Source: a virus
DNA length: 52,549 bases
Virus record (IMG/VR): IMGVR_UViG_3300000575_000132
Location: 274 to 52,822 of that record
Strand: one strand, 5' to 3'
Shown here: positions 8,378-16,263 of the stretch, piece after piece
How the letters are laid out: each line of letters starts with the position of its first letter
Position numbering within the stretch: the stretch's first letter is position 1
The notes under the pieces: generated by a model
What the model was told of the DNA's origin: nothing
Seen by the model: the letters and a program-made list of their open reading frames with translations, nothing else
The model's database searches: none
Program-made: the position numbers and the translations under genes

Positions 8378-9042
8378 TTTATGAAATTCTTAAGAAGTAT
8401 GCTCATATATGGTCTTATGATAAAGATAAGCAAATTAGCAACGATTCTTTTACAGAACTACTATATAAGTCTTGGAAAGTCACACCGTCAAAAAATAATT
8501 TTATGCCATATAAAATACATGTGCTTAATTCCCAACATATAAATTACAAAAACAAAGTTTACGATATTTGTGTTCGGAACCAAACAGAAGTAAATAAAAA
8601 AAATACTAAAAACGCTCAAAGCACAGTAAACCCCAATTTCAGACACTTGTTAAACTGCAACTTTATGCTTATTTTTACAGTGCGTCCAGAAAATCAACCT
8701 AATAGATTTCAAAGTAGAGAAATAAGTCAAGGAGCATATTATGAAGCATGTCACAGCAATGATATAGATGATATATTAGATCTTATATCTCTAGAAGTTG
8801 GTTTATTCGCAAGTACATTAACATCACTTTGTCTAGAAAACGGAATGCACACTTCTTACATTAAATGTTTTTCAAAAAAAATCGAAATTTGGAAAGATTT
8901 GGAATTTATAAAAACCAGACCAATTTTAATAATGACATCAGGATATGCCGATGTAAAAAGACAAGATGTTGCAAAAAAACAAGGATGGGCTAACGACGAC
9001 TTGAAGCCCGATTTTAATCGAATTGTAAATTTTATAGAGTAA
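8374..9042 (+). CDS. Nitroreductase-like flavoprotein
   Basis: 222 residues. The FMN-site loop reads KVTPSKNNFMPYKI (family APSxxNxQPW), and EVGLFASTLTSLCLENGMHTSYIKC matches the helix that packs on the flavin. RPILIMTSGYA is the closing strand. It shares the PSKxN signature with the paralogues at 3452 and 10334, and a dead partial copy follows directly. The partner substrate is unknown. The start overlaps the aminotransferase stop by ATGA. Confidence 0.7.
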   Translation: MIYEILKKYAHIWSYDKDKQISNDSFTELLYKSWKVTPSKNNFMPYKIHVLNSQHINYKNKVYDICVRNQTEVNKKNTKNAQSTVNPNFRHLLNCNFMLIFTVRPENQPNRFQSREISQGAYYEACHSNDIDDILDLISLEVGLFASTLTSLCLENGMHTSYIKCFSKKIEIWKDLEFIKTRPILIMTSGYADVKRQDVAKKQGWANDDLKPDFNRIVNFIE

Positions 9043-9045
9043 AAA

Positions 9046-9281
9046 ATGATATATGAAATTCTAAAAAAACGACAACATGTCTATGAATACGACATGAATC
9101 AAATACCCGACAGTCGAATTATAAAAAATCTTTTATACAAAACATGAGAAATAACACCGTCTAAACAAAACATAGTGCCGTATAAAGTAAGTGTAGTAGA
9201 TCCAGATAATTTCGAAACAAAACAAAAAATTTATAATAAGGTTGTCGGCAATCATAGAAAAATGGAAGATGAGAGAAAAAC
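9046..9281 (+). pseudogene. Truncated nitroreductase-like copy with in-frame stop
   Basis: Starting at the ATG at 9046, the translation MIYEILKKRQHVYEYD repeats the opening of the gene at 8374 (MIYEILKKYAHIWSYD). TGA at 9145-9147 falls where the intact copy has TGG (SWKVTPSK against stop-EITPSKQN). The homology goes on in the same frame through PSKQNIVPYKV and stops around codon 75, where the radical SAM gene at 9282 begins in another frame. So it is a tandem duplicate that gained a stop and lost its 3' two-thirds. Selenocysteine or recoded TGA is unlikely because the rest of the domain is missing. Confidence 0.8.
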
Positions 9282-9893
9282 ATGGAAAACAAATTCTTTG
9301 ATAGGGGACCAAAGCGTCTTAATATAGACATTACACACAGGTGTCCTTTAGAGTGTTCACGATGCGGTAGACAAACCAGTTTTAGAAATAAAGGAAAAAA
9401 GGTTCCGGGGTACGATATTTCTTTAACAGAATTTGATATTATAACAGATCATTTTAAACACATAAGTTTCTGTGGACAGTATTCTGACCCAATTCATCAT
9501 CCTAAATTTTTAAAAATTTTAGAAATATGCAAACAAAAGAATATTGTCTGCGAAGTTCATGTTGCTTCTTCTTTTAAAACAGAATCGTGGTTTTTTAAAG
9601 CATTTGAAACATATCCAAAAGCAGAATGGATATTTGGAATTGACGGACTGCCTAAGGACAGTCATATTTATAGAAAAAATCAAGACGGTGAAAAATTATT
9701 CGACGTAATGTTAAAGTCAAAAGAATTTCTTTTCAAAAAACCTATTTGGCAATATATTATTTTTAATTATAATCAACATAAGATTGATGAAGCAATGGAC
9801 ATAGCAAAGAGGGCTGGGGTCGAATTTATGATCATAAATTCCGCAAGGTGGGAAAATGATAACGATCCTTTAAAGCCTTCAATAAGGAGATAA
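9282..9893 (+). CDS. Radical SAM protein (core domain only), second copy
   Basis: 203 residues. RCPLECSRC (Cys21, Cys25, Cys28) binds the 4Fe-4S cluster. FCGQYSDPIHHPKF and WIFGIDGLPKDSHIYRKNQDG match the paralogue at 5862 closely. The chain ends at about the end of the partial TIM barrel, and the SPASM part is the next gene, three bases downstream. The start lies inside the remnant nitroreductase, so the fusion point of an old duplication is near 9280. It probably acts with the SPASM protein on a peptide or sugar substrate, which is not known. Confidence 0.8.
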   Translation: MENKFFDRGPKRLNIDITHRCPLECSRCGRQTSFRNKGKKVPGYDISLTEFDIITDHFKHISFCGQYSDPIHHPKFLKILEICKQKNIVCEVHVASSFKTESWFFKAFETYPKAEWIFGIDGLPKDSHIYRKNQDGEKLFDVMLKSKEFLFKKPIWQYIIFNYNQHKIDEAMDIAKRAGVEFMIINSARWENDNDPLKPSIRR

Positions 9894-9895
9894 AA

Positions 9896-10246
9896 ATGGA
9901 TACAAAGAAAGTAGAACTAGACCCTCTGTGTCAAAAAGGAAAAATTGCAATGGCAGTTACCAACAGAGGACAACTTATTCCCTGTTGCAGGTGCGACGAT
10001 CCTCGGACTATGAATGATCCTGAATTTCAAAAATTACTAAAAGTAAGTAATATACGTGATTATGATAGCATACAAGAAATTTTAGATACAAAAGAATGGG
10101 TAAAATTTAATGAAAATTTGAAGAATAACATAGGACCAGATGCTTGTTTAAAAACATGTAGAAAAAACAAGCCCGAAGAGGAAATTCAAAATCTAAAAGT
10201 TTTTGATCCTAACACCGATACGATTATCGATGAACAAAACAGGTAA
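9896..10246 (+). CDS. Free-standing SPASM-like Fe-S domain protein, second copy
   Basis: 116 residues. LDPLCQKGK, then NRGQLIPCCRCDDP, then DACLKTCRKN gives the SPASM cysteine pattern. Its partner core lies just upstream, as it would in an ordinary single-chain radical SAM/SPASM enzyme, with only a stop and AAGGAGATAAAA between them. It therefore looks like one enzyme split by a stop codon, yet with its own good ribosome site and start. Its counterpart at 5552 keeps the same split in reverse order. Confidence 0.6.
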   Translation: MDTKKVELDPLCQKGKIAMAVTNRGQLIPCCRCDDPRTMNDPEFQKLLKVSNIRDYDSIQEILDTKEWVKFNENLKNNIGPDACLKTCRKNKPEEEIQNLKVFDPNTDTIIDEQNR

Positions 10247-10250
10247 TAAA

Positions 10251-10270
10251 TTAGTTAATGCAATAACTAA
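10251..10270. other. Small hairpin after the SPASM gene
   Basis: TTAGTTA and TAACTAA form a perfect 7-bp stem with a 6-base loop, five bases after the stop of the preceding gene. No run of T follows on the plus strand, so it is not a standard terminator. It could slow exonucleases or end transcription weakly before the promoter at 10305. Confidence 0.3.
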
Positions 10271-10304
10271 AAAGATATTCATACTTTACTAAACGCGAAT
10301 TAGT

Positions 10305-10333
10305 TTGACTTTTTACACATTTGAAAGTACAAT
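10305..10333 (+). promoter_or_regulatory. Sigma70-type promoter, internal to the plus-strand island
   Basis: TTGACT (10305-10310), 17-bp spacer, TACAAT (10328-10333). Each box differs from consensus by one base. The -10 box abuts the ATG at 10334, so transcription should begin near 10340, at the second in-frame ATG (Met3). That would give a leaderless or nearly leaderless message for the nitroreductase gene and restart transcription of the last five genes. Confidence 0.6.
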
Positions 10334-11062
10334 ATGTCTATGATTAATAACATAATTAAAGCTATAAACTCTTGTCAGAGAGCTCAGCGTAATTATGACT
10401 TAAATAAATCTATACCAGAATCGGATTTACATGCTTTAATTTACGCAGCAAAAAACTCACCGTCGAAGCAAAATGAAACTCATTATCAGCTCTGTGTTTA
10501 TACAGACAATGCAATAATATCTCAAATTTATAACCATACAAAAAAATTTACATTAAGCATTAACGAAGCATTAGAAAAAAGTAAGGGGGAAGAGTGGCTA
10601 TATGAAAATAAATCAGTTAAAAATTCTCAGATTTATGCAAATACTTTATTTGTTTACCTAGAAGACGAAGGAGATGCAAGGAGCGCAACTCATCTAAGAG
10701 CACAAAGCGGCTATGGTTTCGAACAAAGTGTCCTCACCGAACAAAAAAACTATAGTATAGGAATAAGCGTCGGCGAACTAATTTTATCAGCTAGCTTGCT
10801 TGGATATAAAACAGGAATATGTTCTGCTATGGATGTAGAACCTATAAGACAGATTATAAAAACACAAAAAGAACCAAAACTATTAGTTGGTATAGGCTAT
10901 GAAAACGAAGATAGAGATAGAACGGAGCATGCCGAAACGTTAAATAAACATGTTCCGGAAAATTTCAAAACAGGTTCTGATAGTGAATATTGGAAATTTC
11001 CTACTTTTCAAAAAAAATGTGCAGTTTATCTAAACGGACAAAAAATTAAAGATGACAATTAA
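10334..11062 (+). CDS. Nitroreductase-like flavoprotein, third copy
   Basis: 242 residues. AKNSPSKQNETHYQ is the FMN-site loop; SIGISVGELILSASLLGYKTGICSAMD is the flavin-fold helix plus strand; LLVGIGYENEDRDR is the closing strand. It is nearer to the fusion protein at 3452 in the NSPSKQ loop than to the gene at 8374. A promoter lies so close that the transcript may start at Met3 (10340), which would make the protein two residues shorter. It overlaps the following radical SAM gene by 11 bases. Confidence 0.7.
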   Translation: MSMINNIIKAINSCQRAQRNYDLNKSIPESDLHALIYAAKNSPSKQNETHYQLCVYTDNAIISQIYNHTKKFTLSINEALEKSKGEEWLYENKSVKNSQIYANTLFVYLEDEGDARSATHLRAQSGYGFEQSVLTEQKNYSIGISVGELILSASLLGYKTGICSAMDVEPIRQIIKTQKEPKLLVGIGYENEDRDRTEHAETLNKHVPENFKTGSDSEYWKFPTFQKKCAVYLNGQKIKDDN

Positions 11063-11897
11063 GACCATAGATGAATTAAAAAACGGTGGATTTCTTACAG
11101 TAGATTTTTATCTTACAAAATCCTGCAATAAGTCCTGTTGGTATTGCACTTCATGGACAAAGCAGATGCGTAATCTTGACGTTGACATGGAGTTTTTAAG
11201 AACTGCTCTAGAATATCTTTCACCCTATAAAACAAGAATCTGTTTGTTAGGGGGCGAGCCTGCTCTAATACACAATCTTAGCGAAGTCATTGGCGAAATA
11301 AAGAAGCATGATAATCTAATTCCTCAAGTAATGTCTAACTCACTTATTAGAAACAGATATCCCTGGGTACTAGAAGATCCTGAAATATTTTATATGGAAC
11401 ATCTTGTTCTGGATTTTCACGAGGATAGAATTGAAAAACTAGGAAAACATGATTTCTTGCCAGAGAATGACTGCAATAATTTTAACTTGATAATCAAAAC
11501 TCCTAATTATTTTAAATATAGGCAAAAACACGATTTGTCTGAAATTGATCATAAAAACACAGAATTCAAAGAATATAATGGCAGATCGCCTGTGTTTGAT
11601 AGAAAGCAGGTAGACGATCAAGAGCAATCTCCTGAATTAGATAGAAGGATCTGTGCACAATTTCCTCTCGTGCCTGTAATCGATTTTGAATTACAAAAAA
11701 TCAGGCACTGCAGCAGAAAAACTGTAAATGGTTCTAGAACATTTGAACTTACAAAAGAAAACATTGATAAAATGATGAATTTCGATCTATTTGAGTTCGA
11801 ATCTTACTGTAAAACCTGCACAGAGATAATTCCTCGTCGTCCTGACTGGCAGAGGAACTTAATACTAGAAAAGTTAAGAATGTCAGGCCAAATATGA
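11052..11897 (+). CDS. Radical SAM protein with C-terminal cysteines
   Basis: 281 residues. SCNKSCWYC (Cys25, Cys29, Cys32) is the radical SAM cluster site and LLGGEPALI is the standard GGE motif, unlike the CGQ form in the other two. The C-terminal third has RICAQF, IRHCSRK and SYCKTCTE, enough cysteines for an auxiliary SPASM or twitch cluster in the same chain. The substrate is unknown. The stop overlaps the carbamoyltransferase start by ATGA, so these two enzymes are likely made together. Confidence 0.8.
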   Translation: MTIKTIDELKNGGFLTVDFYLTKSCNKSCWYCTSWTKQMRNLDVDMEFLRTALEYLSPYKTRICLLGGEPALIHNLSEVIGEIKKHDNLIPQVMSNSLIRNRYPWVLEDPEIFYMEHLVLDFHEDRIEKLGKHDFLPENDCNNFNLIIKTPNYFKYRQKHDLSEIDHKNTEFKEYNGRSPVFDRKQVDDQEQSPELDRRICAQFPLVPVIDFELQKIRHCSRKTVNGSRTFELTKENIDKMMNFDLFEFESYCKTCTEIIPRRPDWQRNLILEKLRMSGQI

Positions 11898-13417
11898 AGA
11901 ACATTTTTTCTATTGCCGTTAACATACACGATCATAACTGGTACAATGGCACAATACACAGGCAGGAAGAAAGATATACCAGAAAAAAACACAATCTCGA
12001 TCCTGCTAATTCTCATAACCCTGCACTAAGTAGACAGTTTTTTAAAGATCATTTTGTTACTAATTTTGTTAAACAAACCCCACAGGATCTGTTCTGTTTT
12101 ACGTGTTCAAATCTTGGACAAGAATTTGTGTATGATTTGTTACAAGAAACCACAGGAGAGACAGATTTTCTCAACTTCAGGCCGAACAATCTGTGGGACT
12201 ATTATGCTACGGAATCTTATTATTACATAGATCACCATCAGTCGCATGCTGCTTATGCATTTTTGACGTCTGGCTTTGCAGAAAGTGATATTTTAGCCAT
12301 AGACGGAAGGGGCTGGCAGTTTAACTGTATTTTTGTAGACAAATATGGCAAAATAACGGATCTTTCTGATTACATGTCAATTGGAGGACTTTGGAATAGA
12401 TTGGCACAAGATATTGGATTAGGCTATCTGGGTGCAGGAAAGGTTATGGGGCTAGCAGGCTATGGATCATATGATAGATCTGTCTATAAGGTTATCCAGG
12501 AGTATCTTTCAAATCCCAATCACAAATTGCCCCAAGATGGCAAACAGATAATAGAGTCCGTGCCAAAGGAAAATGTTGCTTATACACTACAGTATGCTAC
12601 AGAAGAATTGGTGGATAGATTTGTTTTGCCGCTTAAAACCTGTGATAACTTATGCATAGCAGGAGGAGTTGCCTATAATGGCTATGTAAACGAAAAATTC
12701 TGCAAGCATTATTGCCAGGTTCATGTACCTCCTGCTGTTGGTGACGAAGGCCAAAGCTTGGGAACATACATGCATGCTGATTATACAATAAATGGCAATA
12801 TTCATATTCCTTCTACATATGCAGGGGAAGCTCATCCTGTTAACACTAAAATTTTCGAAAATTTTAGATACGAAGAATTGCAAGACGAAGTTTTATACCG
12901 ATCGGTTGCACACGAAATTGCTCAGGGAAAAACAGTAGGATGGTATCAGAGTTGTTCAGAATCAGGAAACAGAGCCTTGGGGAATAGAAGTATACTAGCA
13001 GACCCTAGAGACCCTCTTATAAAGGATAAAATCAATCACTTGATTAAAAAGCGAGAAGACTTTAGACCGTTTGCTCCTGCAGTACTAGAAGAATACTATC
13101 AAGATTATTTTGAAACCAGTCAACCATCCCCTTACATGTCAAGAATTGTTCCGGTAAGGTCAGGAAAAATTCCCGGAGTGACTCACGTTGATAGAACTGC
13201 ACGAATACAAACTGTAAACACAGAACAAAATGCTAGGTTATATTCTTTAATACAGGAGTTTAAAAAACTAACAGGAATACCCATGCTCGTTAATACCAGT
13301 TTTAACTGTCAGGAACCAATTGTAGAAACACCATTAGATGCCGTAAAAACATTTCAAAATACCAATCTAGATATTTTGGTAGTGAATAATTACGTTGTAA
13401 GGAAAAACATTGATTAA
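11894..13417 (+). CDS. NodU/CmcH family O-carbamoyltransferase
   Basis: 507 residues. DHHQSHAAYAF (113-123) is the Kae1-like metal site; LAIDGRGWQ is a sugar-kinase-type phosphate loop; LCIAGGVAYNGYVN and YQSCSESGNRALGNRSILADPRDP are typical of the family, and a YrdC-like C-terminal part follows. These enzymes use carbamoyl phosphate and ATP to carbamoylate a hydroxyl group, for example on Nod factors, antibiotics or sugars. In this island a sugar or lipid-linked hydroxyl is plausible. The family's start and end are both present, so it looks intact. Confidence 0.9.
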   Translation: MKNIFSIAVNIHDHNWYNGTIHRQEERYTRKKHNLDPANSHNPALSRQFFKDHFVTNFVKQTPQDLFCFTCSNLGQEFVYDLLQETTGETDFLNFRPNNLWDYYATESYYYIDHHQSHAAYAFLTSGFAESDILAIDGRGWQFNCIFVDKYGKITDLSDYMSIGGLWNRLAQDIGLGYLGAGKVMGLAGYGSYDRSVYKVIQEYLSNPNHKLPQDGKQIIESVPKENVAYTLQYATEELVDRFVLPLKTCDNLCIAGGVAYNGYVNEKFCKHYCQVHVPPAVGDEGQSLGTYMHADYTINGNIHIPSTYAGEAHPVNTKIFENFRYEELQDEVLYRSVAHEIAQGKTVGWYQSCSESGNRALGNRSILADPRDPLIKDKINHLIKKREDFRPFAPAVLEEYYQDYFETSQPSPYMSRIVPVRSGKIPGVTHVDRTARIQTVNTEQNARLYSLIQEFKKLTGIPMLVNTSFNCQEPIVETPLDAVKTFQNTNLDILVVNNYVVRKNID

Positions 13418-14033
13418 TCTACAGCAGAATACACTTGATTTAGATCTGTTTTCTAGAGTTTTAAAAGTAATTAAAGACACAGATAGAAAAGATATAATGG
13501 ATTCTTTCAGCGACAACCAGTTCAAGTCTAAGACTGAACTGCTTCGACTCATTGACAGTGTATTTGATGTAAACAATAATACAAATGTCACTATATGGGG
13601 TTGTTGGTTCGGAAGCATACTCGTCCCGGTTCTTGCCCCAAAAGTTTCTAGTATTATTATGATTGATCTAGACGACGAAGCAATTAGAATAGGCAAGAAT
13701 AAACTGTTTAGTAGCTATACAAATGTGTCTTGGTCTACCGGAGATGTATTCGAAAAATGGAGAGGAGATATTCCTGATACCGATTTGTTAATTAACACGT
13801 CTTGCGAGCATATGAAACCTATGGCAGAGTGGCAAAATTGGAATTTAATGAAAGCCGGAATGAAATTTGCTTTTCAGTCTAATAACATGTTTCATATTGA
13901 CGAACATACAAATTGTGTCAACAGCATTCAAGAGTTTAAAGATCAGTTGCCTAATAACTTTTGTGTAGAAACTCATTCAGAAATAACCGACGAGAGAGGA
14001 TCAAGGTATACAATTGTAGGAAGACTATTATGA
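13410..14033 (+). CDS. SAM-dependent methyltransferase (class I)
   Basis: 207 residues from a TTG start at 13410, supported by AAGG seven bases upstream; the stretch overlaps the carbamoyltransferase stop. VTIWGCWFGSILVPVLAP is the SAM-binding loop, IIMIDLDDEA the acidic strand that holds the ribose, and DLLINTSCEHM the post-motif. The SCEHM signature is one I know from small methyltransferases of marine phages. The acceptor is unknown; its neighbours suggest O- or N-methylation of the same product. Confidence 0.75.
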   Translation: MINLQQNTLDLDLFSRVLKVIKDTDRKDIMDSFSDNQFKSKTELLRLIDSVFDVNNNTNVTIWGCWFGSILVPVLAPKVSSIIMIDLDDEAIRIGKNKLFSSYTNVSWSTGDVFEKWRGDIPDTDLLINTSCEHMKPMAEWQNWNLMKAGMKFAFQSNNMFHIDEHTNCVNSIQEFKDQLPNNFCVETHSEITDERGSRYTIVGRLL

Positions 14034-14665
14034 AAAATTTAGAATTATTTCAAAACCTATGCATTTACGGTAATGTGTATGAAACGAATCATAGAATAAA
14101 AAAAACAGAAAAATTAGTTGATTGGACGGAAGAAAATTTTAAATATGTTGATTATAATCCTAGGAAAAAAATAGCAAGAAAGGGGTTAAGTATTACTAGC
14201 CTAAATGGAACTCTATCCGGAATTCCGGATTTAGATAGTTTATACGAGTATAACTGTGAGAACAACACAAGCTATACTGAATTAGATTTTACTGTTCCTA
14301 CACCCGTATACAATTATCCATGTATATCATATGCTTTAGATCCTATAAAGGATTGTATATCTAGAACACATATTATTAAACTTCAGCCCGGCGGGTTTTT
14401 CCCGCCTCATAGGGATACTAGAGGAGTTTACTTAGAAAGTTTTAGATTATTAGTTCCTTTAAAAAATTCTAATCCTCCCAAATGTAATTTTGTACTGGAA
14501 GACAAAATTATGAATTGGAACGAAGGATCCTTTTATTTTATTAACACCTGCCTAATGCATTATATATTCAATTCTAGTATGAGTGATTCTTATATATTGG
14601 TTGCTAATGTAAAATTATGTGAAAAGTCGGTTCAGTATGTAACTGAAAATCTAAAATACAAGTAA
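14030..14665 (+). CDS. 2OG-Fe(II) oxygenase, Asp/Arg hydroxylase-like
   Basis: 211 residues from the ATG that overlaps the methyltransferase stop (ATGA); an in-frame Met farther upstream lies inside the methyltransferase. LQPGGFFPPHRDTRG provides the His-x-Asp metal pair, and FINTCLMHYIFN the distal His. The FRLLVPLKN strand is as in beta-hydroxylases of the aspartyl/asparaginyl type common in marine phages. It is the last plus-strand gene, and its TAA abuts the TAA of the converging gene with no base between. Confidence 0.7.
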   Translation: MKNLELFQNLCIYGNVYETNHRIKKTEKLVDWTEENFKYVDYNPRKKIARKGLSITSLNGTLSGIPDLDSLYEYNCENNTSYTELDFTVPTPVYNYPCISYALDPIKDCISRTHIIKLQPGGFFPPHRDTRGVYLESFRLLVPLKNSNPPKCNFVLEDKIMNWNEGSFYFINTCLMHYIFNSSMSDSYILVANVKLCEKSVQYVTENLKYK

Positions 14666-15196
14666 TTACCTTTCTACTTCTTTGATATATTCTATGTCTC
14701 CGATATAAAAAATAGACTGCCAATTATTTTTTGATTTCAACTCTATCATTTCAGGATAGACATTCCACTCATTAAAAAGAGAATTATGTTTTTTAAGTCT
14801 TCTAAAAAATCCGTTACCTTTTTCTCTAGTCCATATAATTAATTTATATTTTTCTAACATAGGCAACCAGTATGTAAGGTCAAGAAAATTGTCATTCTTA
14901 TCTAACATATGACTACCAAAAAATCGATATTCTGGAAAAACGTAATATCGACTAAAAACTCTTACAACATTACTGCTTAACTTTTGACATCCGGCAGCGT
15001 GTTCTGGCTTATTGTTTTCGTCAAAAACAAATGAGTAATGAATCATTTCATGTAATTTTAAATTTTGCCTAGTATAATTATTGCCTAATGGATCTTTATA
15101 TGCGTTTTGTTGCATAATGTTTAAGGCCTGTTCGCATAAAGAATTTTGCTTGACCAGATTATAATTTTCTATGTAGGGAATAAGTTTGTAGTTCAT
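14666..15196 (-). CDS. GNAT-like acetyltransferase (tentative)
   Basis: 176 residues. FVFDENNKPEHAAGCQKLSS, then RVFSRYYVFPEYRFFG, then LIIWTREKGNGFFRRLKKH resemble the central strands of GNAT-type proteins encoded by marine phages, where a pantetheine-binding loop would follow the second strand. The classical Q/RxxGxG/A loop is not clear. It is the last gene of the minus-strand island operon. The call is by general shape only. Confidence 0.4.
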   Translation of the reverse strand: MNYKLIPYIENYNLVKQNSLCEQALNIMQQNAYKDPLGNNYTRQNLKLHEMIHYSFVFDENNKPEHAAGCQKLSSNVVRVFSRYYVFPEYRFFGSHMLDKNDNFLDLTYWLPMLEKYKLIIWTREKGNGFFRRLKKHNSLFNEWNVYPEMIELKSKNNWQSIFYIGDIEYIKEVER

Positions 15197-15203
15197 TGAT
15201 TGG

Positions 15204-15860
15204 TTATTGTAATCTTGTTTCTACTATGTTTTTAAATTTGTAGTAATCAATGTCTGCAGGAATATTGTTCCATCGGGTTACCCATGCACACCTTGGTACT
15301 TCCAATGGTTTAACGCGATGCATAATGTTAGTATCTATTAACAGGGGGTTATTTACCACAATTTCCCCTATTTTTCTCTCATATAAAAATTTTTCGAACT
15401 CTTGGCTTCCTTGCCCCATTTGTTTTTGTGCATAAAATTCATGATAATATGCATGCCCATGAGCATTCTTTTCTGGTAAAAAAACTTCATCGTCTTTAGT
15501 TTTAAAATACTCAATGACACTATTTCCGTGTAAAGGAATCACTAAATTAAAATAATTAGGATATTGTTGATCATAATCTACGTCAGTATGCGGAAATAAA
15601 TCTTCTTCTATGGCATGAGCGGTGTTAAACCCGGTAGACCGTTTTTGCATATAAGGATGCACTTGTCTGTGTATTTTTAATATTGGTTCAAATAACTCAA
15701 GATATTCTGTAGGCCGGCCAGTAAGATTGTCTTCTAAACTAAAACTGCACCATTTTGTTTTACCAAATGTATTTGCGTTTTTCTTTATGTTTTTATAAAG
15801 ATAATTCAAAATATCTAAGTGGGGATTTATATCTAGATATTCAGCTACATTCTTAATCAT
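15204..15860 (-). CDS. 2OG-Fe(II) oxygenase-like protein
   Basis: 218 residues. EEDLFPHTDVDYD supplies His-x-Asp; YFNLVIPLHG is the strand next to it; LIDTNIMHRVKPLEVPRCAWVTRWN supplies the distal His and a candidate 2OG-binding Arg. The spacing fits a small double-stranded beta helix oxygenase. It overlaps the peroxiredoxin gene by 8 bases, so the two are in one operon. Confidence 0.6.
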   Translation of the reverse strand: MIKNVAEYLDINPHLDILNYLYKNIKKNANTFGKTKWCSFSLEDNLTGRPTEYLELFEPILKIHRQVHPYMQKRSTGFNTAHAIEEDLFPHTDVDYDQQYPNYFNLVIPLHGNSVIEYFKTKDDEVFLPEKNAHGHAYYHEFYAQKQMGQGSQEFEKFLYERKIGEIVVNNPLLIDTNIMHRVKPLEVPRCAWVTRWNNIPADIDYYKFKNIVETRLQ

Positions 15861-16263
15861 CTATCACACCCTCAATAAATGGATTTTCATAATATTTAAT
15901 TAATTTTTTATCTTTTACTTTCATAGTATAACGTTTGCTCCTAATTCCTATAGATTCTCCTAAATCAATTTCTTGTCCTATGCTTTTGGTAAAAATCGCT
16001 AAAGGGTCTGCTACAGGATCAATATCTTTGTGACCGTATAAGCGGTTCCACTCATGCATAACATTAGGGTCATTTACACTAATAAATATTATTTTATATG
16101 ATAAACTATCGAGATTGTTAGCAAAACCACGCAAATGTCTCTCTGTGCATGTAGGCGTAAAGGCCCCCGGAACTCCGCATATTATTATCTCGCCTTGAGG
16201 AATTACATAAGGTATGTAATTATTGTTATCTAATATATATAATCCTGTGTCGTCTATAACCAT
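15853..16263 (-). CDS. Peroxiredoxin, Prx5/AhpE-like
   Basis: 136 residues. GVPGAFTPTCTERHLRGF is the active-site block with the peroxidatic Cys39 (family PGAFTPTCS...H). VNDPNVMHEW follows, as in Prx5 enzymes. It would reduce hydroperoxides. It is shorter than usual (about 160 residues), mainly at the N-terminus. It sits next to a flavin reductase and oxygenases, so it may protect from peroxide made by their uncoupled turnover. Confidence 0.85.
   Translation of the reverse strand: MVIDDTGLYILDNNNYIPYVIPQGEIIICGVPGAFTPTCTERHLRGFANNLDSLSYKIIFISVNDPNVMHEWNRLYGHKDIDPVADPLAIFTKSIGQEIDLGESIGIRSKRYTMKVKDKKLIKYYENPFIEGVIDD

Noticed and set aside
9145-9147. TGA read as tryptophan (recoded genetic code)
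   Set aside because: TGA lies where the paralogue has TGG, but many genes in the window end in TGA within ATGA overlaps, and the copy lacks its 3' two-thirds. Decay is simpler.
10251-10270. Hairpin as Rho-independent terminator
   Set aside because: The stem has no GC core and no T-run follows on the plus strand.
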